From the NCBI GenBank assembly GCA_963930775.1, contig OZ005694.1, positions 10,432,899-10,496,898 of the forward strand: a stretch of 64,000 nt of DNA. The letters are read 5' to 3'. The notes below the pieces were generated by a model that worked only from the letters and a program-made list of their open reading frames with translations, made no database searches and was not told the origin of the DNA. Below, piece by piece: positions 11,959 to 22,100 of the stretch. Source of the stretch: Cliona cf. orientalis. Taxonomy: Eukaryota > Porifera > Demospongiae > Clionaida > Clionaidae. Position numbers and translations under genes: made by a program. Positions within the stretch are counted from its first letter, which is position 1, and each line of letters begins with the position of its first letter.

Positions 11959-12180
11959 TTAATCTTCGCGCTTAACAACTGACTGGAGACTAAGCGATGC
12001 GTCGATTTTTAACAGCTCTTTTATAGCTCCCTTACGTGCGTGGGATGCGTTTTTCTCACAATCCGTGGTATTAGCGAGTTTGGTAAATTTCGAGCGACTT
12101 ACATTCATGCCGATCCACTCGAGGAAGGAGCCTTTTTTCGGCACCAGCTCTTCGTCCGATAGCTCAGATATGTCCGCCAT
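11959..12180 (-). CDS. Small charged protein, unknown function
   Basis: A 73-aa frame from ATG (12178-12180) to TAA, beginning MADISELSDEEL with an acidic start, then a Lys-rich middle (SHARKGAIKELLK). I do not recognise it. No signal peptide, membrane helix or Cys pattern is visible. It could be a first exon, because a weak donor (GTCAGT) lies near its end, or a 5' untranslated region. It stands between rhophilin and the first ABHD gene and faces away from the latter's 3' end by about 260 bases. Confidence 0.35.
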   Translation of the reverse strand: MADISELSDEELVPKKGSFLEWIGMNVSRSKFTKLANTTDCEKNASHARKGAIKELLKIDASLSLQSVVKRED

Positions 12181-12439
12181 CTCTACGTAGCTTTCGCAAG
12201 TCTAAAGGTCACACGAGGTAAGTTGGACTTGCATGCATGCAAAGTGGGTGGAGCTCGTAGAACTTTAATTGTCAATATCCGGTTTCTGTTAATTATTACC
12301 CATTGACCTAGCTAATTAATTTTTGTTGCGCGTTGAACATGCCGGCATGTATTTATATACATCTCTATAAATAATCAATAAATTAGAAGTGCTAATGGTA
12401 AAGAAAATAATTATGCTCTGAATTAATAATAATTATTCA

Positions 12440-13912
12440 TTATTGTTTTGTGGTAGATTGCTCTTCTGATAGTGATCGTGGTTTCAAATCTTCACCCAAG
12501 TCGACCGATTTAAACACCGAGTTGACAATCCTATTAAACTGCTCTGGCTGCTGTGCATGGACGTGATGCCCCGCCTCATCAACATAGTGCACATCTACGA
12601 AAGAACTGGTTGGTCTAGTTGCTGCAATCTGCTCTGGCGTCCGGTCGTCTTGGAACGTCGTGAAGTTCATCCATGAGTTGGAGCCGGCTATGACTGTGAT
12701 GGGGATGTTGTGATTTAGTTGACTGAGTCGAGAGAGCATTGGCTTCTGGGCCCAGCCGTAGTAGTACTGCATGTGGTAGAAGGCCTCTTCTCCTCTGTAG
12801 AGAAAGGGGGAGGGGGGGGAGAGCATAAGATAACATATCAGCTAATAACAATATTTACACTAAGTCTTACGTTGGTTTCTGTGCATTGCAGTGATAGACA
12901 TAATCCAAGAAATGATTGCCAAATGTCCTTGAGAGATCCTGTCGCATTTTCTTTATCAAATCGGGACCTAAATCACAAAAAATCAAATATTTTTCTTACC
13001 TAACTAGGTTAATTTTACTCTTATTCACCCCACGGTCCAGCAGCCCGCACAAAAGTAAATGGCATGATCTTTGACATCACATTCCAGAAAATCTGCGCCC
13101 GTTTACGCTGACTGAACATCTCCTTCAGTTTCTCCTCGCTGGGATGCAAGGCAAAGCCCCAAGGATCAACCAGCACCAGATGCCTCACCCTGGAGGGGTG
13201 CTGTATGGTATAAGCACAGGCCAGATACGCTCCTAGACTGTGCCCCAAAAGGATGAATTTCTCCACGCCAACTATCTTTCTCCATTGCTCGATGGAGTTG
13301 ATGAATTGGTTTTCAGCGAGGGTGGCGTCTGTGGGGAAAGGGACACGAGTGCTTCGGCCAAACCCTGGCAAATCTATGGCAAGAAGTTTTCTATCCGAGT
13401 GGAGGTAGTCAAGGTTCTTGTAGAACTGGAGAAATCCAGCACCAAATCCGTGTATCATGACAACGGGGACTGTTTGCTCAGGTCTTTCTGATGTTGTCGC
13501 TTGAGGTGTAGCTAGTGTTTTATGTTCGGGCTCCATTGCAATGGTGCGGATCACAGCTTCTTCACTGATGGGAACAAAATAATCCCTGTACTCGGACTTG
13601 AGTTCTGCATGGAAAAATATTATTACAGCTCAGTAGTTGCGATTATTTTATGTACCTTTCATCACAGTTCTTTCAGCTTCCTCTAGTTGAATTTCTGAAC
13701 TTGGTCTCCACGAAGGCAGCCAATCAAATAGCCTCTCCCACAGTGACCTTGAGCATAGATACAGATGCAAAAGAAAGAGGTCATCCGACTAAAGATAGCA
13801 CAATATGTAGCAGCAGCATAGCTATAGTCTAGTAGGCCTACCTTGAGCCGTTCAAGGGAACGGGACTCCTGGTGGTTTCAGAGAAAGGTGAAGATCTGTC
13901 AGTTTCTGCCAT
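12440..13912 (-). CDS. ABHD4: ABHD4/5-like alpha/beta hydrolase, copy 1
   Basis: Five exons in gene order: 13842-13912, 13656-13747, 13029-13604, 12871-12967, 12440-12794, giving 396 aa with phases that close. The oxyanion-side motif VVMIHGFGAGFLQFYKNLDY, the nucleophile elbow LLGHSLGAYLA (Ser kept, unlike ABHD5 where it is Asn) and the late His in AGHHVHAQQPEQFN place it in the ABHD4/5 clade. ABHD4 is an N-acyl-phospholipid lipase; ABHD5 is a lipase co-activator. Two positions differ from what I recall of the family: the Asp after the SW motif is Asn (SWMN), and the HxxxxD box reads HHVHAQ. The third donor is the weak GTGAAT. It is divergent from copy 2, with 373 bases between the starts. 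Confidence 0.85.
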
Positions 13913-14285
13913 GATCAGCCTGTAGCCGCGTAGAGCTCTTCTCATCGCACAGTACCTTTCGACCTTCGAAAATGATCATCTGTTTGCTGAGTCGACATTA
14001 TGTAACGCCGGTGCTGATATGGTAATGGTCGTCTAATCTATATGCCAAATTATGTAATGACGTAATGTTACTAAAAATACTACCGATAGTCACATGACGC
14101 ATGCGCAAGACGTCGCGAGCTCGCATTCCTGAATGCGCCTCAACATGCTGAGCTCATGAGTTGCCTAGGCTCGTGACCGCAATGACTTCATAAGCAGAAT
14201 CTGAGCTCTACAGATCAGATAAATAGCATTTGCGATTGTGAAGAAAGAGGCATCCAAAGAATACTAAGACCACCCCTGCTAAGAT
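13913..14285. promoter_or_regulatory. Shared upstream region of ABHD copies 1 and 2
   Basis: 373 bases between two divergent start codons. It contains GC-rich, CpG-containing stretches (cgcatgcgcaagacgtcgcg near 14098) that contrast with the AT-rich surroundings, which suits a bidirectional promoter. No TATA box was clear. Confidence 0.45.
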
Positions 14286-15991
14286 ATGGCCGCAGCAGCG
14301 ATAGTGGAGACGCCACCACCTCCAGTCAACCTCTCTGGGTAAGGGCAACATAAATTTCACGTCTGCAAACATGCTTAGCAGCTTTGTATAATTATTAGCC
14401 TATCAAACTGGTACCACCAAGGGGTTAGGCGCCACCATATGCATAAAATTCAGAGTCTGATCCATGATTCAAGCATGTGCAAGGCAATGATTTATATGGG
14501 CTTGCTATTAAATATCTAGCTAGCTAGCTATAGATAACGATATTATATGCTTCAAAAATCACTGAATGCAGCCAATTGTGAATGTCAGCTTGAGCATAAT
14601 AATTTCGCAGGCTCCCATTGTTCTACAATGGTGTTGGGAGTTGATAGGAACAGCATGGATAAGCATCCTGTGATGGATCCTTATGAGGCATCACAAGTTT
14701 GCATTATTTTCTTACAGATATGGCAGATCTAGTTACTTTTCCTGGATTCCAACGTCAGATGAAAACCTAGTGGAAGCAGAGAAAACGGTACTCAAAGGTA
14801 CACCACAATATAAATTAATATGAAGGGTTTTGTTAATAAACAATGATGGGTTTCAAATTCTTTGTTCTCTCTGTGATATTTATCCTGTAGTTCTTCAATC
14901 GGAGTATAAGGACTTACATGTACCTGTCGGCCCAGATGCATACATCCACACGATCGTGTTTGATCATGAAACCGAAGAGCAGCAGCAAGCACCTTCAGTT
15001 GATAATCTCCCACTTGTCATGATTCATGGTTTCGGCTGTGGTATTCCACAGTTCTACAAGAATTTTGACCACCTGCACTCCAACAGAAAACTCTACGCCA
15101 TAGATCTCCCAGGGTTCGCCAGAAGCACCAGAGTCAACTTCACTCCAGATGCCGAGAAATGTGAACAAGAATTTGTCGACTACATCGAAAAATGGCGGGA
15201 GGGAGTCGGTCTCGAGAAATTCATTCTCCTTGGACACAGTCTTGGAGCTTTCTTGTCGTGTTGTTACACTATGCGACATCCCAGCAGAGTGAGGCACCTC
15301 ATATTGGACGATCCATGGGGATTCCCCCAAAAGCCAGCACAGATCGAGGTTGGAGGGAAGAGGCGTTTTGTGTACAAAGCTGCAACTCTGTATACGAAGA
15401 GATTCAATCCACTTTCACCAATCAGATTTGCCGGCCCTCTTGGTATGCCTATAATGTTCATCTTTTTCTTCCCTAGTAGCAGTGTTTACCCTTTGAAATT
15501 AATTTAGGCCCCTATTTGATGAATCGAGCAAGACCAGACCTGGCTGCACTCTTTGGATCAGATTTCATGAACTATGTTTACCATGCTACGGCTCAAAATC
15601 CTTCGTAAGTTCTGATTCCATCACGACAATAGAATCTACAAAATTAACATAATTATCTCCTCTCTCTCTCTTCCTACCTAATAGAGGCGAATCAGGATTC
15701 TTTCATCTTCAAAACACACTCGGCTGGGCCAAACGTCCGCTGGTGGAGAGAATAGACAAAGAATTAGACCCAACGGTTCCCATTTCACTTATCTACGGTA
15801 CCCACTCATGGGTACAAACTCTGACGGAGGATGAACTCTGTGAACTTCGCCAGAGTTCTTACGTCAAAGTATACGAGATTCCCAAGGCTGGGCACCACGT
15901 CCATGCACACCAACCAGAACTGTTTAACTACACTGTTAATGCTATTCTGAACATCGTAGATGAGGGTAGAGATGAAGTAGAATGTTCATAG
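14286..15991 (+). CDS. ABHD4: ABHD4/5-like alpha/beta hydrolase, copy 2
   Basis: Exons 14286-14338, 14718-14797, 14891-15442, 15508-15604, 15685-15991 give 362 aa in a closed frame, with the same intron positions as the other two copies. Motifs are MIHGFGCGIPQFYKNFDHLH, GHSLGAFLSCCY (Ser nucleophile) and AGHHVHAHQPELFN. The position expected to carry the catalytic Asp after SW is Gln (SWVQ), and the HxxxxD acyltransferase box ends in His instead of Asp. Most of exon 3 is nearly identical to copy 3, so these two are a recent duplication or have undergone gene conversion. Likely a lysophospholipid/N-acyl-phospholipid hydrolase by family; activity is uncertain because of the changed residues. 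Confidence 0.85.
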
Positions 15992-16302
15992 AGTATATTG
16001 TAGCTATCAAATTTTATTTAATTTTTATGTTTTTGCTGCTTGTATGCAACTTTTAATGAAACTCTGCCCTGCAAAATCATTGTCACCTTAGCCACGCATG
16101 CGTCTTGTGGTACATGGTGGAAGCAATCAAAACTGCGCGTGTTCTGTGGTCATGTGACGTGACTCAATTGAGAAATTCCAAAGATTATGCGTGATTGTAT
16201 CATGGGCGTGGCAAAACAACGTGCGCGCGTGTATACACCTAGTACCTCAGCTGCTCTGTCTCTAGCAGGACGACTACAAGCTTGAAATCGGCTAGTGTAG
16301 TA
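15992..16302. other. Intergenic between ABHD copies 2 and 3
   Basis: A 311-base spacer serving as 3' end of copy 2 and promoter of copy 3. CpG-rich from about 16080 to 16240 (tgcgcgtg, gtgcgcgcgtg), AT-rich before that. No further gene. Confidence 0.5.
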
Positions 16303-18015
16303 ATGGCGACTGCCGGAGTGATCGAGACCAACCCTCCTCCAGTCAACCCACCTGAGTAAGCTTGTCATGTGTGATAAACTGTGATCAAGAGCCCTGTCTT
16401 GCACTAGTTGATCGCTATTTTTCTACAAACATTGTTTTGCAGATACAGCAGATCCAGCTATCTGTCCTGGATCCCCTGGCGACCTACCACTTCAGACAGC
16501 AGCCTAGCTGAGGCTGAAAAAACAGTGCTCAAAGGTAATTGAACTCTTGATGTAAAAAAAGTTATGAGCTTTATAAATTTTATTTGAACAGTTCTTCGAT
16601 CCACCTACGAGGAGCTGCACGTACCAATCGGTCCGAATGCATACATCCACACAGTCGTATTTGAGTCGGAGCAAGCTCCTTCGGTCGATGAGGAGACTAG
16701 AATCCCACTTGTTATGATTCATGGTTTTGGCTGTGGTATTCCACAGTTCTACAAGAACTTTGACCACCTGCACTCCAACAGAAAACTCTACGCCATAGAT
16801 CTCCCAGGGTTCGCCAGAAGCACCAGAGTCAAATTCACCCCTGATGCCGAGAAATGTGAACAAGAATTTGTCGACTACATCGAAAAATGGCGGGAGGGAG
16901 TCGGTCTCGAGAAGTTTATTCTCCTTGGACACAGCCTTGGAGCTTTCTTATCGTGTGCCTATGCTATGCGACATCCCAGCAGAGTGAGGCACCTCATATT
17001 GGACGACCCCTGGGGATTCCCGGAAAGACCACCCGAGGAAACGAACAGGAAGATACCCTTTGGCTTTGTGATGGCGTCCATCTTCATGAACCGGTTCAAT
17101 CCGTTCACCCCACTGAGAGCTGCAGGACCCATTGGTAAAGAGCATACATACTTATAACATTATTAATTTTGCCTCATCCCCCAGGCCAGTTTCAGTGTTA
17201 CATACAGTGGGATGTACGATGCTAACAGTATTATTATGAGCTTGCATATAGGCTATTGTAATGATATCATTCACAAGCTGAATGAACTGTTGATTCTTAA
17301 GGTTGACAAGTTGTCTATATTCTAATAGCTGACAGTTAGATCAGAGTGTTGATTAGCTAGCCATTCATAACTCAGTGCTGAGGAAGGAACCTTGTGGTCA
17401 TGCATGCATGTAGTCCAGCCCACAAAGACTTTCATGGCCATATTACATGTACGCATAATGATATCATAATTTCACAGGTCCCTACTTAGTCTGTCGCTTC
17501 AGGCCAGACTTGGCTAGGATATTTGGCACCGACTTCATGAACTATGTGTATCATTCCAACGTTCAATCTCCAACGTAAGCTTGTGGTACAATAATTATTA
17601 TCATCATAAACTTAAAACCATTATTTAATTTTTGTGTAGTGGTGAAGATGCATTCTACTATCTTCAACTACCTGTTGCCTGGGCGAAGAGGCCCATGTTA
17701 ACAAGGATCGACACTGAACTAGATCCCTCCGTTTCCATCTCCTTTGTCTATGGCAACCGCTCCTGGATGAACCCGTCCAGTGGGGAGAAAGTTCGCGAAC
17801 TTCGACCTCAATCGTACGTGAGGGTGTACCGGATCATGAGGGCTGGGCACCACGTGCACGCGGACAAGCCCGAGGAATTCAACCAAGCCGTGAATAATGT
17901 TTTGAAGATCGTGGATCGGAATAAGGATGCTGTGAACATCGAGCAAAGCTCGCGATCAGGTTCAGAGGGAGGGAGTGGTCCCGAAGATGATGACAACGAA
18001 GTAGCCCCAACATAA
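16303..18015 (+). CDS. ABHD4: ABHD4/5-like alpha/beta hydrolase, copy 3
   Basis: Exons 16303-16355, 16443-16534, 16592-17134, 17478-17574, 17640-18015 give 386 aa with closed phases. It carries MIHGFGCGIPQFYKNFDHLH, GHSLGAFLSCAYAMRHPS and, uniquely among the three, an intact HxxxxD box (HHVHAD in AGHHVHADKPEEFN), which the family uses for lysophosphatidate acyltransfer. The charge-relay Asp position reads Asn (SWMN). It has a longer acidic Ser/Gly-rich tail (EGGSGPEDDDNEV) than copy 2. By family it acts on phospholipids at ER or lipid-droplet membranes. Its 3' end converges on the DYNLRB gene 273 bases away. Confidence 0.86.
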
Positions 18016-18288
18016 TACCATAATAATAATAATTTATTTATTATGCACACTCATAAGATTAACATTATTTTATCTTTTCATATTATAATATATTATTTGT
18101 ATAGGCCTTAATAATAATTGTTGTGAGGATAAAACCATAAAATTGACAATGCCATTCGCACATGAGCATAATATGTATCAGTACACAGAAAGTGTGCCAA
18201 ATTAGGTAGTCTGTACTATTATTATTATTATGCACACCAATCTACATGTTCACTACAGTCTGTGAACAGTAGAGCCTGTCCACGTTAG

Positions 18289-18995
18289 CTATGCTGAGGG
18301 GTCTTGTACAACAATCAGTAGATAATCCTTATCTGAAAGTTATAAATTCCTTTTAATAACATCCAACTAGCATGGAAGTTTGTAGAATCAGATGGTGTTT
18401 TTTTCGCTCACCTGGGGCGATCATAATCTCGTGTTTCTGTGTCCTGACTCTTAGAAAGCAGAGGTCATTTGTGGGGTCAAGGTCCCTGACAGTGGAGCGA
18501 GCCTTGGTGGTCAGCTGCTGAATCAGACTGGCATACTGAACTGTCGTTGCGTTGTCAAGCGTCGTACGAATTGGGATACCTATAGATACAGATGTTCAGT
18601 AAATCATAATTTTTTTTAATAAAGGTGTAGCATACAGACACTATCGCTTTTTAATACGAACACACTGAAAGTGGGTTGAAACATGAGAAAATTGTTGACA
18701 AATATTATTTTCTAATTAAAGCCCACTACGTCAATTTTGATATCTTCCTTACCTTCTTGGTTCACCACTATGACTCCAATGACACCTTTATGGCCCTGAA
18801 TTCTCTTCAGTGTCTCTTCTACTTCAGACTAAAACCAAATAGAAAAGAAATCGCGAGAGAATGGAAACCATGAACAGAGGTAGGGTAAATTTGCCCCTAG
18901 CAGGCACGTATACATCGCTATTCCACGGTGTTTTACAAAGAACCGGGTTCGAACAAGTACAGAGAATGAGGGAGAGATAGATAGACGCTTACCAT
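18289..18995 (-). CDS. DYNLRB1: Dynein light chain roadblock
   Basis: Four exons on the minus strand. Exon 1 supplies only the ATG (18993-18995), immediately followed by GTAAGC. The next gives [20 protein letters not shown] (about 18755-18830), then [20 protein letters not shown] and [20 protein letters not shown] (about 18410-18580), then [13 protein letters not shown] with stop at 18289-18291. These match the full 96-aa roadblock/LC7 light chain, which dimerises on dynein intermediate chain and helps attach cargo. The family length is met exactly. It is divergent from dolichol kinase (153 bases between starts), so the two probably share a promoter. Confident call; DYNLRB1 against DYNLRB2 cannot be decided. 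Confidence 0.93.
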
Positions 18996-19148
18996 GACTC
19001 ACAGAGCTTCAGCTTTTCGTTTTCAGTCTAAAATCTTGTTGCTATGGAAGCACAGACAGGGACAGGAAGTGGAGATAATTAATTTTTACGGAAATCCCCC
19101 TGCTAGCTGCTCTAATTAATGCACACCAGTTGATCAATCTGAGGAGAG

Positions 19149-22100
19149 ATGCCAAGACGACAGAGACAGCAGAAACAAGATGGCCAGCCTACAAGCCCTA
19201 GTACTACTAGAGAGGAGAGAAAACAGCAACAAGCTACAGAAACTCATGATACACTAGGAGACAGCAATGAAATTGACGAGGAGGAGAACCCTGAGTCAAC
19301 GAGCTCAGGATCGCGACCCAAAGGCCTCAAAGGCTTCTTGAAACATGCCAAGAACCAGCAGTACCGCGTGGTGGAGACTAGAGTGGCCCTGGTGTGCAGT
19401 TTTGGCATATTTTTTAAGCTGATCTACTCCGAGGCTCTTGAGGAATTGGACAAGGAGCTATTCACCACACATGCTGCTGTCACATACGTTGGGTGTAAGT
19501 ACCAGAATTAAGAAAATTTAAAATTTTGATTTATTAATTTGTTTGCTGTAGTGAGTGTGTTGATGGTTATCGTGTCGGCATGGCTGGATTACTTTCCCAA
19601 CCGACTTAGTGATGTCAAACTAAGGTACAGCTACCGTAGATCTGGAAATTTTCGTGTAAAACTTTCGCATGATAAATTTTTGTGTAAAAATTTTTTCGTA
19701 GGAACAACCCCTTACTGCATTAGTGTTAATAGTGCATGCTAATTTTCGTAAGATTAATATTCGTATCTGCCATCGACTATGAAATATTTGTACAACGAAA
19801 ATTTCCAGATTTACGCCATCTAGCAATAACACACTCCATCTTTGCCAGTCGTCCCTTGTAGAATATTATTTTCATCTTGTCTCGATTCAATCAATGCAGA
19901 AAGGTGAAATCACAGGGGCTACCCCTCGCCTGCGTGCTTCTGCCGATGGTCTGTTGTTCGGCTCTCTACTTCTCGCTCACTCACGCCAAAGATCTGGTTC
20001 ACATCTTGACGGTGTACCTGGTGGTTCTTTGCGTGCTGAGCGGTGTCTCCATCATAGCTACCCTGCTCCACTTCATACTCTACCCCAATAACATCGTGTT
20101 CTTCAACTTTGCCGTCATTGGAGTGGCATTTGCAACTCAGCACTGGCTTAAAGGTATGTACAGGTACGAAGAAAAGTAACATTTTACGTGCATGTGAGAA
20201 GCTATCCTCACTCTGATAGCCTCATCCCCTGGCCCTGTAATAATAATATTATTATTGCTGAAAATCTGGGAGGGCCTGGTAAGTCAACATTGAAACACTG
20301 GGAATAGGGACTGGGAATGAGACTTAAGATTAATTCATGATTGTGATTTTCTTTTGAAATTGCAGTGTCTATATGGCTGGTGGGTCCATCCATAGCGCTG
20401 TACTACGCCACTGTTCCCTTTCTCCTCTACTCGTTCCCCCGTAGCTTTACACTGGGTGAGGCGGTCATTGTCAGTCAGGGGACCACTCTCCTGCTGGTCG
20501 ATACTGCACTGCAGCTACTGAAACTGGTAGGACCATGAGTCGATAAAATTAATGACCATAATTTATACTATATACAACGAAAAATATTCAATTTTGTGTC
20601 CTAACGCACCCGATTGGTCAGAACGGTAGGGCTGTATGCAAAAAACATGGTGGCCATGGAGATGCAGCGACAAGGGTAATGTTGGTAAAGTTAGTAATGT
20701 TAGTGCTGTAGGCAACGGCAGTGACAAGGGGTAATGTTGGTAAAATTGGTAAAATTAGTAATTTTGGTGCCGTAGGCGATGGCAGTGACAATGGTAATGT
20801 TGGTAAAGTTAGTAATGTTAGTGCCGTAGGCGATGGCAGCGACAAGGGTAATGTTGGTAAAGTTGATAAAATTAGTAATTTGGTGCCGTAGGCGATGGCA
20901 GTGACAATGGTAATGTTGGTAATGTTGGTAAAGTTAGTAATAATATTATTGGTGCCGTAGGCGACAGCAGTGACAAGGGTAATGTTGGTAAAGTTGGTAA
21001 AATTGGTAAAGTTAGTAATTTTGGTGCTGTAGGCGACGGCAGCAACAAGGGTAATGTTGGTAAAGTTGATAAAATTAGTAATTTGGTGCCGTAGGCGATG
21101 GCAGTGACAATGGTAATGTTGGTAATATTGATAAAGTTAGTAATATTGGTGCTGTAGGTGACAGCAGTGACAAGGGTAAAGTTGGTAAAATTAGTAATTT
21201 TGGTGCCGTAGGCGACGGCAGCAATAAGGGTAATGTTGGTAAAGTTGGTAAAATTGATAAAATTAGTAATTTTGGTGCTGTAGGCGATGGCAGTGACAAT
21301 GGTAATGTTGGTAATGTTGGTAAAGTTAGTAATGTTAGTGCTGTAGATGATGGCAGCAACAAGAGTAATATTGGTAAAGTTAGTAATGTTGGTGCTGTAC
21401 ATTACTAATTTGTACAACTTTTTACTTAATTTTGTTGGATGATCGTTGATTCACTGAATCATTCCATTCTTTGTAGCATAATCTCACTGATATTGCTGAG
21501 GGCTTTATTGTTCGTCGTCACGAATCCCTGCTCTATATTGAGGTACGTGAAAAAAATCCCAAATGATTGTTTCTATTTACTTACAAATTTTCATTTTCTC
21601 CTTCCCTCCTTACTTCAGCTGTTGGTACTTGGAGTGATAGTTTGCTGCATTTTGCTCAGCCCAGCTCTCTACAAAATCTCTAAGGCAAAGTAAGATATTA
21701 TAATGTAGCTTTATCAATCTTTTTTGCCTTGAATTACCCTAGTTTTGTCCACCATCATCCAAATTTAGCATCTCATGGATATGGTGTATTTGTCTAACTG
21801 CAGGCACTACTATGACAACAAGTTCTGGTCAGGGACGTTCATCTGTCTCTCTCTGAGCATTGGTTTCATGACGATCCTTCCCTGGCTGGCCAGACTGCTC
21901 CCAGGGGGATATCACCCGATACCCCTGCTAATTATGGCCATGATCAGCTCACCTGTTAGGGTGAGTGAACTCTACTCCCTCTCTCTCTCTCTCTCTCTCT
22001 CTCATAGTACATGTACATGTACTATTACATTCGTTTTCTGTTTCCAGATTGTTCTTTTTGTCTATTGGTTGATGGTTTCCGTAGCAACAGGGGTGGTGGT

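Noticed and set aside
20618..21417. Minus-strand open frames encoding TNITNFTNIT-type repeats
   Set aside because: They are translations of a minisatellite in a DOLK intron; several frames are open at once and none has flanking exons.
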